DNA of 64,000 nucleotides from Mucilaginibacter sp. Bleaf8 (GTDB lineage Bacteria > Bacteroidota > Bacteroidia > Sphingobacteriales > Sphingobacteriaceae): the NCBI RefSeq assembly GCF_018390515.1, contig NZ_JAHBBK010000002.1, positions 62,001 through 126,000 of the forward strand, written 5' to 3'. Below the pieces are notes generated by a model. That model did no database searches. It was given only the letters and a program-made list of their open reading frames with translations, and was not told the origin of the DNA. Made by a program: the position numbers and the translations under genes. Position 1 is the first letter of the stretch, and every line of letters starts with the position of its first letter. Positions 36,312-45,390 of the stretch are shown here, one piece after another.

Positions 36312-37649
36312 ATGTTGATTCACCAGTTTTATGATACCGATCTGGCGCATGCATCGTATGCTATTATACGGGCAGGCCAAATGATAGTAGTTGATCCGGC
36401 ACGCGATCCACAACCTTATTATGATTTTGCAACGCTGCACGAGGCCGATATTGTTGGCGTGATTGAAACGCACCCGCATGCTGATTTTGTAAGTTCGCAT
36501 CTGGAAATACATGAAACCACCGGCGCTACAATCTATGCCAGCCACCTGCTGGGCGCTGCATACCCGCATCAAACTTTTGATGACGGCGATGTGATAGAAC
36601 TGACCGACATTAGGTTGAAAGCAATTAATACCCCTGGTCACTCGCCGGATTCTATTTGCATCCTGGTTGAAGATGAAAGCGGTACAGACACAGCCATATT
36701 TACCGGCGATACACTATTTGTTGGTGATGTTGGCCGTCCTGATCTGCGTGAAGAGGTAGGTAATATTACCGCCAAGAAAGAAGATCTGGCCCGCCAGATG
36801 TACCAATCAACCCGCCAAAAATTGATGACCCTGCCCGAAGATGTAACCGTTTATCCGGCGCATGGTCCAGGTTCACTCTGCGGTAAAAACATGAGCCCCG
36901 ATTTGCACAGCACCATTGGCCGAGAGATGCGCGAAAATTATGCACTGCAATTGATGGACGAGCTGAAATTTGTGCAAACGCTCACTACGGATCAGCCTTT
37001 TGTGCCGCACTATTTCGGTTTTGATGTGGAACTTAACAAGCAAGGTGCGCCGGCTTATCAGCAAAGTATTAATGCCGTGCCACGCTTACAGGCAGATGCG
37101 GTGTTGCAAGAGGGGATAGTTGTAATTGATACCCGCCCGAAGGCTGAATTTAATCAGGGCCATGTTTCGGATTCTATAAACCTGCAATTGAAAGGTAAAT
37201 TTGAAACCTGGTTAGGTGCAGTGGTGAACCCTAACGAACCTTACTACCTGGTTGCAGCTGATGAGGAAAGCCTTAGTACGGCTATTAAGCGTGCGGCTAA
37301 AATTGGTTATGAGGCGCAAATCAAAGGTGCGTTGTTAACTCCGGCTACAGCCACCGAGCAAGCAGCCGAGCTGCATCTGGATGATTTTAAAGCTCATACC
37401 GAAAATTATACCATTATTGATGCACGGAATTGGAACGAGATTAACCAAAAGCTGTTGTTCGATAACGCTCTTACTATTCCGCTACCCGAACTGCGTAATC
37501 GCTTGGACGAGATACCTGCCGACAAACCTATTGTAGTGCATTGTGCTGCTGGATACCGCTCAGCCGCAGGCCGAAGCATTGTTGCTGCCAAAATTAAAAC
37601 CGTACCGGTGTACGATCTTGGTGAGGTTGTGGTGGAATTTGCAGTTTAA
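36312..37649 (+). CDS. MBL-fold hydrolase with two rhodanese domains (persulfide dioxygenase-like)
   Basis: A 445-residue cytosolic protein. The N-terminal metallo-beta-lactamase domain (about 1-240) has the metal motif THPHADFVSSH (His54, His56, Asp58), then INTPGHSPDS and GDTLFVGDVGRPDL, as in ETHE1-type persulfide dioxygenases. Two rhodanese domains follow (about 265-345 and 360-445). The second has its active cysteine at about 411 (HCAAGYRS). The first has no cysteine at the corresponding loop (LVAADEE) and is probably inactive. Role: oxidation or transfer of sulfane sulfur. mnmD starts 4 nt later. Confidence 0.9.
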   Translation: MLIHQFYDTDLAHASYAIIRAGQMIVVDPARDPQPYYDFATLHEADIVGVIETHPHADFVSSHLEIHETTGATIYASHLLGAAYPHQTFDDGDVIELTDIRLKAINTPGHSPDSICILVEDESGTDTAIFTGDTLFVGDVGRPDLREEVGNITAKKEDLARQMYQSTRQKLMTLPEDVTVYPAHGPGSLCGKNMSPDLHSTIGREMRENYALQLMDELKFVQTLTTDQPFVPHYFGFDVELNKQGAPAYQQSINAVPRLQADAVLQEGIVVIDTRPKAEFNQGHVSDSINLQLKGKFETWLGAVVNPNEPYYLVAADEESLSTAIKRAAKIGYEAQIKGALLTPATATEQAAELHLDDFKAHTENYTIIDARNWNEINQKLLFDNALTIPLPELRNRLDEIPADKPIVVHCAAGYRSAAGRSIVAAKIKTVPVYDLGEVVVEFAV

Positions 37650-37653
37650 ATTT

Positions 37654-38334
37654 ATGAGCAGTAACTTATCCATTGTAACTACTGGCGATGGCTCTAAAAC
37701 CATATTTAATGCACAAGTGGGCGAAAATTATCATTCGCGTCACGGTGCATTGCAAGAGAGCCAGCATGTGTTTTTGAACTCAGGTTTACGCTACTTTCTG
37801 GCTGGCAGCGAAGCTACCGAAGTGGCTGTATTGGAAGTAGGGCTGGGCACCGGCCTGAACTTTTTGATCAGCGCCGATTTTTGTACTGCCCACGAAGTAA
37901 GGCTCAATTATACAGGTATTGAAGCCTATCCTTTAAGCCAGGAAATGATTAGCCAAACAGGGTATGATGCCTATGTATCCGCGCCCGTATGGCAATCGTT
38001 TTTACAGCAGTATCAGCAATCTTTGCAGCAGCTTGTTGCCGTAAATGATCATTGCCGATTGCAAACAGCACATTGCCAATTACTCGAGTTTAAATCAGAA
38101 CAATTATATGATGTAGTTTACTTTGATGCCTTTGCCGCCATTCATCAACCCGAAATGTGGAACGAGCAGGCCATACAGCACACAGTTCAGTTCATGAAAC
38201 CGGGGGGCGTGTTTGTTACTTATGCTATTACCGGCAATTTAAAGCGGCAGCTTAAAGCATTAGGCTTGCAGGTGCAAAAAGCGCCCGGTGCACCTGGCAA
38301 ACGCGAAATGCTACGCGCGATAAAGCCAGTGTAG
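37654..38334 (+). CDS. mnmD: tRNA (5-methylaminomethyl-2-thiouridine)(34) methyltransferase MnmD
   Basis: A 226-residue SAM-dependent methyltransferase, the stand-alone form of the MnmC methylase domain that completes mnm5s2U34 in tRNA. Features: TGDGSKTIFN at the start, the family motif ENYHSRHGALQES, SAM loop LEVGLGTGLNFL, and VYFDAFA for catalysis. The ATG at 37654 is chosen because the open frame upstream overlaps the rhodanese gene out of frame. The 4-nt gap to the sulfur-handling gene suggests co-translation; the 2-thio group of the same base makes a link possible, but it is speculative. Confidence 0.94.
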   Translation: MSSNLSIVTTGDGSKTIFNAQVGENYHSRHGALQESQHVFLNSGLRYFLAGSEATEVAVLEVGLGTGLNFLISADFCTAHEVRLNYTGIEAYPLSQEMISQTGYDAYVSAPVWQSFLQQYQQSLQQLVAVNDHCRLQTAHCQLLEFKSEQLYDVVYFDAFAAIHQPEMWNEQAIQHTVQFMKPGGVFVTYAITGNLKRQLKALGLQVQKAPGAPGKREMLRAIKPV

Positions 38335-38451
38335 ATAATTAGCTTTAATATCATTTACACATTCTTCTGAAAGTGCGGCCGACGAGCTTAAGCTCATTCA
38401 AAAATAAGTTTCTGCTTTTTTTATTAAAGATGCTGTTTATATCCAGCTTAA

Positions 38452-39024
38452 TTAGGGAACTTGATTTTTGGATTGAGCTATCACAATCATGTCTTTTAAT
38501 TTCGACAAGGCATCGAAGCCAATATAAAAAGTAGAAGAGTCAGTGTATTTATCAAACTGTACGTATGCTGTCCATTTCCTTTTACTTGTCCAGGGGCTAT
38601 ATTCTTTCCCGCAGGTACCAAATCGGAAGCCGCTGCGGCTTTCATACTGAAAATCAACAAAGTTTTTAGCGGCATCCGTTTTAATGACATTAGTGGCTAT
38701 ATAATCGTATACCTTTAAAAAATCAACTAATTCATCTGCATATAAAGCTGCATTAAAGGTTGATACAATTTTTTCGCCCTTACTTCCCTTAATGTCTAAT
38801 TCAATAAAAGTGTGGTTGCTGGCTAAATCGGTTACGGTGAATGTCTCAAAAAAAAGCTCACCTATTGTAAGGTAATTAATGCGATCCTTTCTTATAAAAC
38901 TTCCTGGTTTATCAGTAAAGTTAATGCGGTTGGGGCGCTGCTTGTTCGTTTCCGGGATGCTGTTCTGGCAAAAAGCATTTAAGGTAGCTACTACCAGCGA
39001 AAAGAAGATTATGAATTTTTTCAT
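38452..39024 (-). CDS. Hypothetical secreted protein
   Basis: A 190-residue protein with a signal peptide (KKFIIFFSLVVATLNAFCQ), no recognised family. The mature part is polar and beta-rich, with one central Cys (FGTCGKEY). Base composition is more AT-rich than its neighbours. It is divergent from mazG with a 226-bp spacer that holds a perfect 19-bp palindrome. Confidence 0.6.
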   Translation of the reverse strand: MKKFIIFFSLVVATLNAFCQNSIPETNKQRPNRINFTDKPGSFIRKDRINYLTIGELFFETFTVTDLASNHTFIELDIKGSKGEKIVSTFNAALYADELVDFLKVYDYIATNVIKTDAAKNFVDFQYESRSGFRFGTCGKEYSPWTSKRKWTAYVQFDKYTDSSTFYIGFDALSKLKDMIVIAQSKNQVP

Positions 39025-39152
39025 TTGATAATTAGAAGAAGTGTTAGGCTTGGTTGAAATAAGTTTCGCATTGTAGATTAGAAAGTATTTCAGTTATAAA
39101 AAAATACCATACTCGCCACCTCTCGATGTGGTGAACAGGATAAAGATACAAT

Positions 39153-39193
39153 TAACTTAGTGCATTTAAATCTGATTTAAATGCACTAAGTTA
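39153..39193. promoter_or_regulatory. Perfect 19-bp palindrome in a divergent promoter region
   Basis: Arms 39153-39171 and 39175-39193 (TAACTTAGTGCATTTAAAT and its exact complement) are separated only by CTG. It lies 13 nt upstream of the mazG promoter (39206) and 128 bp from the start of the divergent hypothetical gene. No T tract follows, so a terminator role is unlikely; an operator or a cruciform site is more likely. Confidence 0.6.
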
Positions 39194-39205
39194 TGCGACG
39201 AATGG

Positions 39206-39234
39206 TTTGGCTAACTTTGCATTCCGTAATTTTG
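39206..39234 (+). promoter_or_regulatory. Promoter of mazG (TTTG-N17-TAATTTTG)
   Basis: TTTG at 39206-39209 and TAATTTTG at 39227-39234 with a 17-nt spacer match the Bacteroidetes consensus; the ATG at 39251 gives a leader of roughly 10 nt. A second TAACTTTG lies inside the spacer at 39212-39219. Confidence 0.6.
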
Positions 39235-39250
39235 CATAAAACAAATACTT

Positions 39251-40054
39251 ATGGCAATCATAGCGCCGGTAACGGCCCATAACTCATCAGCAGCTTTTGA
39301 ACGCTTGCTAACCATCATGAACGATTTGCGCGAAAACTGTCCATGGGATAAAAAGCAGACCATGGAAAGCCTGCGCCACCTCACTATTGAAGAAACCTAC
39401 GAACTATCAGACGCCATACTGGATGGCGATATGGACGAAATACGCAAAGAGCTAGGTGATATTATGCTGCACCTGGTTTTCTATGCCCGCATTGCTTCCG
39501 AAACCAATCAGTTTACTGTAACTGATGTGCTAAACGGTATTTGCGATAAACTAATTAACCGCCACCCTCATATTTACAGCAATGTTGACGTGAACGACGA
39601 GGAAGATGTGAAACGCAACTGGGAGCAAATTAAGCTAAAGGAAGGTAATAAATCTGTACTTGGCGGTGTGCCTGCTTCGTTGCCTGCATTGGTAAAAGCG
39701 GCCCGCATACAGGAGAAAGTGCGGGGTGTAGGCTTTGATTGGGAAAATAAGGAACAGGTGTGGGAAAAGGTAGAAGAGGAGATGCAGGAGTTCAAAGCGG
39801 AATACAATACCGAAAGCAACGAAGCCATTGACCGTGAAAAAGCCGAAGGAGAATTTGGCGACCTGCTGTTCTCACTCATCAACTATGCGCGTTTCATCAA
39901 TATTAACCCCGAAGATGCTTTGGAAAAAACCAACCGGAAATTTATTAAGCGTTTTCAGCATCTGGAGAACCGTGCACGCGAGCAGGGCAAGCAGCTGCAG
40001 GATATGACCCTGGCCGAGATGGATGTGTACTGGAACGAAGCAAAGTTGCTGTAA
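39251..40054 (+). CDS. mazG: Nucleoside triphosphate pyrophosphohydrolase MazG
   Basis: A 267-residue all-helical house-cleaning enzyme that hydrolyses (d)NTPs to monophosphates. Two MazG modules are visible: LRENCPWDKKQTMESLRHLT with EETYEL and ELGDIMLHLVFYA, and a second with EFGDLLFSLINYARF. Acidic EExxE and ExxD residues bind magnesium. Length is typical of the tandem form. It has a good promoter and is followed by unrelated genes. Confidence 0.96.
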   Translation: MAIIAPVTAHNSSAAFERLLTIMNDLRENCPWDKKQTMESLRHLTIEETYELSDAILDGDMDEIRKELGDIMLHLVFYARIASETNQFTVTDVLNGICDKLINRHPHIYSNVDVNDEEDVKRNWEQIKLKEGNKSVLGGVPASLPALVKAARIQEKVRGVGFDWENKEQVWEKVEEEMQEFKAEYNTESNEAIDREKAEGEFGDLLFSLINYARFININPEDALEKTNRKFIKRFQHLENRAREQGKQLQDMTLAEMDVYWNEAKLL

Positions 40055-40120
40055 AATTTTTTAGGTTAATGGTGTTACGCACGCAACAGAATATACGTAA
40101 TGTTATAAAATACTGACTTT

Positions 40121-40555
40121 ATGAAAAGATTACTTTATGCTTTACCAATTGTGTTAGGCCTGGCTGCCGGATGTTCAAAAACAGAAGATATCCCGCCGCC
40201 TGTACAGCCACAGGGTGCTTTCAGCGGAACCTTCCTGAAATTGAGAAACCCACGTGTGGTAAATTCCAAACAGGTTTGGGATACAACTAAAATTAACCTG
40301 AACCTTACACTTACCGGCAACAACTTTGCTGTAACTGGCGATACAACCAAACATGCCGGCAGTAAAGGCCCTTTTGCTTATGACGGTGCTTATATGCAGT
40401 TTCAGGATGCAACAGTGCCTGCAAACACTAAGGATATAACCAAGTTGCCAAAAATACATCTGGCAGGCATTTTCAGGTACCAATATGATGGTACCAGATT
40501 GCAAGTATTGGCACAAACTGATACACTGGTGCATTTTTACGACTTGAAGAAATAA
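40121..40555 (+). CDS. Putative lipoprotein of unknown function
   Basis: A 144-residue protein with a clear lipobox (LGLAAGCSK, lipid Cys18), then a Pro-rich spacer (DIPPPVQPQ) and a beta-rich domain. The domain has repeated Thr/Asn-rich strands (INLNLTLTGNNFAVTG, FRYQYDGTRLQVLA), suggesting a small beta-sandwich or lipocalin-like fold. I do not recognise a family. It lies 46 bp before the sigma factor gene on the same strand and might belong to that operon. Confidence 0.7.
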   Translation: MKRLLYALPIVLGLAAGCSKTEDIPPPVQPQGAFSGTFLKLRNPRVVNSKQVWDTTKINLNLTLTGNNFAVTGDTTKHAGSKGPFAYDGAYMQFQDATVPANTKDITKLPKIHLAGIFRYQYDGTRLQVLAQTDTLVHFYDLKK

Positions 40556-40601
40556 CACTTTTACATCAATCGTTGATAACCTGAATCAACTTATCTCCTG
40601 A

Positions 40602-41153
40602 ATGCATCAACTTAATAGCAATGCTGAATTAGAAATAATTCAGCATTGTCAAAAAGGCAGCCTGAAAGCGCAGGAACAGCTTTATAAGCGGTTCTATGGC
40701 TATGCTATGGGGGTAAGCTTGCGTTACAGTATCAGTCGGGATGATGCTTTGGAGGTGGTAAACGATGCTTTTATCAAAGTATTCAATACCATTACAACCT
40801 ATAACACCGAGCGTCCGTTTAAAGCATGGCTGCGCCGTGTGGTTATCAATACGGCTATTGACCGCAGGCGCAAGGATCTGAAATATCAGTTACATACGGA
40901 TATTGAAGATGCCGGTCATATAGGCCACACACATACCGCGGTAGACGCACTTAACGCACAGGATATATTAAAAATGATGAAAACGTTGCCGGCTGTACAG
41001 CGGGCTATTTTCAACCTGTATGAAATTGATGGTTATAACCATGATGAAATTGCCATAATGTTATCTATCCCGGCAAGCTCATCAAGGGTGTACTTAAGCA
41101 GGGCTAAAGAGAAATTGAGAAAAGCTTTAAACATAGAAATATTAAAGCCATGA
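40602..41153 (+). CDS. ECF-type RNA polymerase sigma factor
   Basis: A 183-residue sigma-70 family protein of the extracytoplasmic type. Region 2 (about 20-95) has EQLYKRFYGYAMGV, DALEVVNDAFIKVF and RPFKAWLRRVVINTAIDRRR; region 4 (about 125-180) has LPAVQRAIFNLYEIDGYNHD and a helix-turn-helix ending in VYLSRAKEKLRKAL. Regions 1 and 3 are absent. Its stop overlaps the next gene's ATG by 4 bp (ATGA), so the partner at 41150 is translationally coupled and likely controls it. Confidence 0.94.
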   Translation: MHQLNSNAELEIIQHCQKGSLKAQEQLYKRFYGYAMGVSLRYSISRDDALEVVNDAFIKVFNTITTYNTERPFKAWLRRVVINTAIDRRRKDLKYQLHTDIEDAGHIGHTHTAVDALNAQDILKMMKTLPAVQRAIFNLYEIDGYNHDEIAIMLSIPASSSRVYLSRAKEKLRKALNIEILKP

Positions 41154-42649
41154 ACGAAGAGCTGGACGATGAATTAAGAAAGCGCATCAGCGAGGTATTT
41201 GACCATTATGAGGAAGATACCACAGCAGCTGATGAAGGCTGGCTTATGCTTCGTGAAAAATTTCCGCCACAAAAAGAACGCCGCATCATCGGCGTATGGG
41301 TATGGCGTGGCGCAGCCGCAGCTGTTCTTTTATTGCTTTGTATGTTTGGTTTATGGCTTAGCAAACGTCAAGCTAATGAAAATCAGCTCGCTGTAAAGCC
41401 TGTAAAACCGTCAAATCAATTGCCGGCAGTTAACAACAAGTTGCCGCAGTTGCCGGATGATTCTGTTACTCAAAAGCCGGTTCCATCACCAACGGAAACC
41501 TTTGCAGGTAATCAGCCGCAAAGCCTTGATGCGGATGTGCCAGGGCAAAAGTCACTTTATGCAAACAAAAAACGGTTGGATGTTAGATGGCCGGGCAGTG
41601 TAGCTGAAATAGCGGATGATAGAACTTATGCTAAGTTAAATAATCCCAGTCTTCCTCCCTTAGCAGCAGATATTTCAACACCAGGCTCCGCAACTAATCA
41701 GTCGGTAAATAATGGCTTAGCAGGAAATAAGGTTCCTGCAACAGTTAACGGTCAGCAAGCTGCAGGCAAAGAGCCCAGCGATTTTGAAGCTCTGGAAAAA
41801 GTAAAACAAGTTTTAGCTGCTACGATACAAAAAGATTCATCAGCCCAAAGTATTTTTAAAAAGCCGGGCATGAACGATCTGTTTGCACGTGAAGCGCAGG
41901 AGCGGGCTAACAAGCCGAAGGATGATAAAAAGACAGATGCTGAAAAACGCATTATCTATAGTGTGTATGCGGCTACTTACGTAAACTACGCCAAAGGCAG
42001 CAGTACACAGGCTAATATTGGTGCAGGCTTCACGTCAGACATACGTTTGGTAGGCAACCTCAAGCTATCAACCGGTTTAGCCATTGCCCAAAATAAGCTA
42101 GATTATAACGCTGAGCCAACACAACCCGGTTTGCGAACTGCAGCTATACAGGCCAGTAGGCTCAATGCTGATGTAAGCACCATGAATGCGGTGTTGCCTA
42201 ATAAAATTTCTGAGTTTGCACCACGCAATGGCGTGTCCAGTGTTTCGGTAAAAGGCTATAATGTAAGTTTAACCGGTTTGGATGTACCTATCAACCTAAA
42301 ATATGAGTTTAACCCGAAAAAGACGGACAGCTACATTTCGGCTGGTTTAAGTTCAAGCACCTTTATTAATGAAACCTATCGTTATCAATACGATAACAGT
42401 TTGCAGAATGCCTTTGGCTTAAGCAGCGAAGCTATCCCTGATGCCAGCAGCAGCACCAGCTTTAGCCGGTTTGATTTTGCCCGTACGCTTAACGTAGCCG
42501 TTGGGGTGGGTATGCCACTCGGTAAAAGCAACCGCCTGGTTATTGAGCCGTTTGTTAAATATCCGCTAAGTGGCTTAGGCTCGCAGGATATCCGTTTCGG
42601 TGCAGGTGGGGTGAATTTAAAATTGAGGTTCCAGAAATCTAACAAATAG
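41150..42649 (+). CDS. Sigma-factor partner: anti-sigma-like N terminus, membrane helix and predicted outer-membrane beta-barrel
   Basis: A 499-residue protein of unusual layout. Residues 1-46 are charged and cytosolic-looking; 47-70 form one membrane helix (VWVWRGAAAAVLLLLCMFGLWL) flanked by Arg/Lys. Residues 71-265 are a Pro/Asn/Gln-rich, low-complexity linker. Residues 268-499 have alternating amphipathic strands and Gly/Asn turns, like the outer-membrane beta-barrel (porin-like, PorT-type) families of Bacteroidetes. There is no cleavable signal peptide. The 4-bp overlap with the sigma gene suggests it binds or senses for the sigma factor. It ends 1 bp before the converging permease stop. 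The barrel call is by pattern only. Confidence 0.75.
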   Translation: MNEELDDELRKRISEVFDHYEEDTTAADEGWLMLREKFPPQKERRIIGVWVWRGAAAAVLLLLCMFGLWLSKRQANENQLAVKPVKPSNQLPAVNNKLPQLPDDSVTQKPVPSPTETFAGNQPQSLDADVPGQKSLYANKKRLDVRWPGSVAEIADDRTYAKLNNPSLPPLAADISTPGSATNQSVNNGLAGNKVPATVNGQQAAGKEPSDFEALEKVKQVLAATIQKDSSAQSIFKKPGMNDLFAREAQERANKPKDDKKTDAEKRIIYSVYAATYVNYAKGSSTQANIGAGFTSDIRLVGNLKLSTGLAIAQNKLDYNAEPTQPGLRTAAIQASRLNADVSTMNAVLPNKISEFAPRNGVSSVSVKGYNVSLTGLDVPINLKYEFNPKKTDSYISAGLSSSTFINETYRYQYDNSLQNAFGLSSEAIPDASSSTSFSRFDFARTLNVAVGVGMPLGKSNRLVIEPFVKYPLSGLGSQDIRFGAGGVNLKLRFQKSNK

Positions 42650-42650
42650 G

Positions 42651-43898
42651 TTATTTGAACTGAATGGCCTTAACGGGCGATATCTTGCTTACTAAGGTAG
42701 AGGGTACCAATAATACCAGCAAGCAGAGGAACAGTGTACCTACATTCAGCAAAACAACATCAAGCGTGTTTAGCTCAATAGGCACAAAACTCATGTAATA
42801 GGATTCCTGATCCAGTTTCAGGATATGGGTATAATGCTGAAATACGCCCAAACCAATGCCCATCAGGTTGCCCAACAGTAAGCCCAGCCCTATAAGGTAG
42901 GCCGCGTTATACAAAAATATCTTCTGTATACTCCAGTTGGTTGCTCCTAAGGCTTTCATCATGCCAATCATGGCTGTGCGTTCCAGTATCATAATCAGCA
43001 GGGCCGATATCATGTTAATAACGGCTACCACCAGCATCAGCGCCAGCATCACATTGGTATTTACATCCAGCAGTTTAAGCCATTCAAAAATGGTAGGGTA
43101 GGTGTCGTCAATCATGTAAGCGCGCAGGGTGGTAGGCAGTACACTGTTCAGTTTATCAAAAGCAGTAGTGCGTTTGTCAAAATCTGCTACCTGCACTTCA
43201 TAGCCGCCAATCTGGTTGTATTCCCAGTTATTTAGCCGTTGAATGATGGATAGGTTGCCTATCACAAAGGTTTTATCTACTTCTTCCACACCCACATTAA
43301 AAATACCTACAATGGTAAACTTACGCTTGCGCGATGTTTCCTGGATGAAGTACATCAAAAAGTCGTCGCCCACTTTCAGCTTTAGTCTGGCAGCCGTATA
43401 GCTCGATATCATGATCTGCTTTTGAGCGGCGACCGAATCGGCGGTGTTAATTACCTTGCCGGCTATCAGCGTATGTTTAAAAGTAGTCCAGTTATAGCTT
43501 TTATCCACCCCCTTCAGCACCACGCCTTCAATTTCGCCATTAGCTTTGATGATGGCCGGCTTGGTAGCATAAGGCATCACCTGGGTAATTTGCGGCAGGG
43601 CTTTGGCCTTTTGTTCAAATGCTAAATCAGTTTTGAATGGCGTGTTCTCGTACGAAAAATTATTGTCAAACTTGGTGATCTGTATATCGCCGGCAAAGCC
43701 GCGTACCTTTTGCTGTATCTCGCGCTTAAATCCTTTTACAATAGCAACAGATAAGATCATAACGCTCAATCCCAGCATAATACCCACGATGGCTATGCGT
43801 ACACTCAGTTTAGAGAAGGTACGGTTAGACTGGAAGGTAATACGCGAGGCTATGAACGACGAAAAATTCAATGATGATAGTTTTTTATACTTTCGCAA
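42651..43898 (-). CDS. ABC transporter permease, LolC/LolE (FtsX) type
   Basis: A 415-residue inner-membrane permease with a helix at about 33-55, a large periplasmic domain (about 56-270), and three C-terminal helices. The ERTAMIGMMKALGATNWSI motif and the FtsX fold are typical of lipoprotein-release permeases. No ATPase (LolD) gene is adjacent. It could be the LolC/E of the cell or a related exporter. It converges on the sigma partner gene with a 1-bp gap and no terminator. Confidence 0.88.
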   Translation of the reverse strand: MRKYKKLSSLNFSSFIASRITFQSNRTFSKLSVRIAIVGIMLGLSVMILSVAIVKGFKREIQQKVRGFAGDIQITKFDNNFSYENTPFKTDLAFEQKAKALPQITQVMPYATKPAIIKANGEIEGVVLKGVDKSYNWTTFKHTLIAGKVINTADSVAAQKQIMISSYTAARLKLKVGDDFLMYFIQETSRKRKFTIVGIFNVGVEEVDKTFVIGNLSIIQRLNNWEYNQIGGYEVQVADFDKRTTAFDKLNSVLPTTLRAYMIDDTYPTIFEWLKLLDVNTNVMLALMLVVAVINMISALLIMILERTAMIGMMKALGATNWSIQKIFLYNAAYLIGLGLLLGNLMGIGLGVFQHYTHILKLDQESYYMSFVPIELNTLDVVLLNVGTLFLCLLVLLVPSTLVSKISPVKAIQFK

Positions 43899-43959
43899 AT
43901 ATGCGGATTTGCTGTTAAACCTAATGGACTGTCCAATTGTTTTTTAACTTTAATCTACC

Positions 43960-45201
43960 ATGCAATTTACCTTCAATACCATTGTTATAGCTCTAGCTAC
44001 CTTGCTAAGCACCACCTGCCAGGGGCAGTTTAAAAAGCAACGCCCCATCGGAGCCATCAGGCAAGCGCCATCGCGGCATACAGAAGCGCAGGCTATAGTT
44101 ACCGGGGCCGATCATCCACATTTGTATTTCGACTACCTGAAAGGGCGTAAGATTGGTATGGTAGTTAACCCCACCTCAATAATAGGTACCACAAAAATGC
44201 CTTTGGTGGATAGCTTGGTTAAAGCCGGTATCAGCATCAAAAAGATATTCGGTCCCGAGCATGGTTTCAGGGGCAATGCCAGTGATGGCGCAACCGTAAA
44301 TAACAGTGTGGATGCCAAAACCGGCATACCGGTGGTATCCTTATATGGCAGCAAGTACAAGCCCTCGGTTGATGATATAAAAGATATTGACCTGATGGTG
44401 TTTGATATTCAGGATGTAGGCACGCGCTTTTATACCTATATATCAACATTGCATTATGTGATGGAAGCCTGCGCCGAAAACAACATTGAACTGATGGTGC
44501 TTGACCGGCCTAACCCCAATGGCTTTTATGTAGACGGCCCGGTGCTCGATACCGCATTTAAGTCATTTGTAGGTATGCATCCCATCCCGGTGCTGCACGG
44601 CATGACTATAGCCGAATATGCCCAAATGATTAATGGCGAAGGCTGGCTGAAAAACAAAGTGCAGTGCAAACTTAAAATAATCCAGATGGCTAACTATGCG
44701 CACAATATGCCTTATGATTTACCTGTAAACCCATCGCCTAACCTTAATACGCAGCAATCCATACTGTTGTATCCGGGTCTGTGTTTTTTTGAGGCTACAA
44801 CGCTTAGTTTAGGTAGGGGTACTATGTTTCCGTTTCAGGTGGTGGGACATCCGGCTTTAAAGGGTAAATATAAATTTTCATTTAAGCCGGTGAGTATTGC
44901 GGGCATGAGCGATAATCCGCCACAAAAAAATCAAGTATGCTATGGCATTGATTTGCGTGGTTATGATACTAACCTCATCCGGGAAAATAAGCAGCTTAAT
45001 TTAAGCTGGCTGCTGAGCATGTATAAAGTTTTTCCGGACAAGGCCCACTTTTTTAATGCCTACTTTACCAAGCTGGCCGGTACAGATAAATTGCGCAGGC
45101 AGATAGAAGCCGGCTTAACCGAGCAGGCGATACGTGAAAGTTGGGAACCTGCACTCAGCCAGTTTAAAGAAATGCGCAACAAGTATCTGATTTACCAATA
45201 A
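43960..45201 (+). CDS. namZ: Exo-beta-N-acetylmuramidase NamZ family protein (DUF1343)
   Basis: A 413-residue secreted protein with a signal peptide (FTFNTIVIALATLLSTTCQG). The DUF1343 family, now known as NamZ (GH171), removes N-acetylmuramic acid from the non-reducing ends of peptidoglycan fragments. Family features: GMVVNPTS, KIFGPEHGFRG, PVVSLYG, DIQDVGTRFYTY, VLDRPNP and LHGMTIAEYA. Length is typical. A role in cell-wall recycling is likely. It is a single gene; no terminator seen. Confidence 0.92.
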   Translation: MQFTFNTIVIALATLLSTTCQGQFKKQRPIGAIRQAPSRHTEAQAIVTGADHPHLYFDYLKGRKIGMVVNPTSIIGTTKMPLVDSLVKAGISIKKIFGPEHGFRGNASDGATVNNSVDAKTGIPVVSLYGSKYKPSVDDIKDIDLMVFDIQDVGTRFYTYISTLHYVMEACAENNIELMVLDRPNPNGFYVDGPVLDTAFKSFVGMHPIPVLHGMTIAEYAQMINGEGWLKNKVQCKLKIIQMANYAHNMPYDLPVNPSPNLNTQQSILLYPGLCFFEATTLSLGRGTMFPFQVVGHPALKGKYKFSFKPVSIAGMSDNPPQKNQVCYGIDLRGYDTNLIRENKQLNLSWLLSMYKVFPDKAHFFNAYFTKLAGTDKLRRQIEAGLTEQAIRESWEPALSQFKEMRNKYLIYQ

Positions 45202-45390
45202 TGGTATTTGTTGTACCTTGCAGCAACTATTGGCTTGGTTGCGAAAGTGAACGGCGATGCCATCATTTGTTCGCAATCAGGAAGTAAAATTCTGCTTCAT
45301 GGCAAACAACCAAGGGCAAAATATGCTTCCTTTATAGCCGTGACAAATACAACTAAGTAAACTTAAACATCTATACAATTTACAACTGCT

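Noticed and set aside
37543..37653. Upstream extension of MnmD overlapping the MBL-rhodanese gene
   Set aside because: The extension is out of frame inside a well-supported gene and is not needed for the methyltransferase fold.
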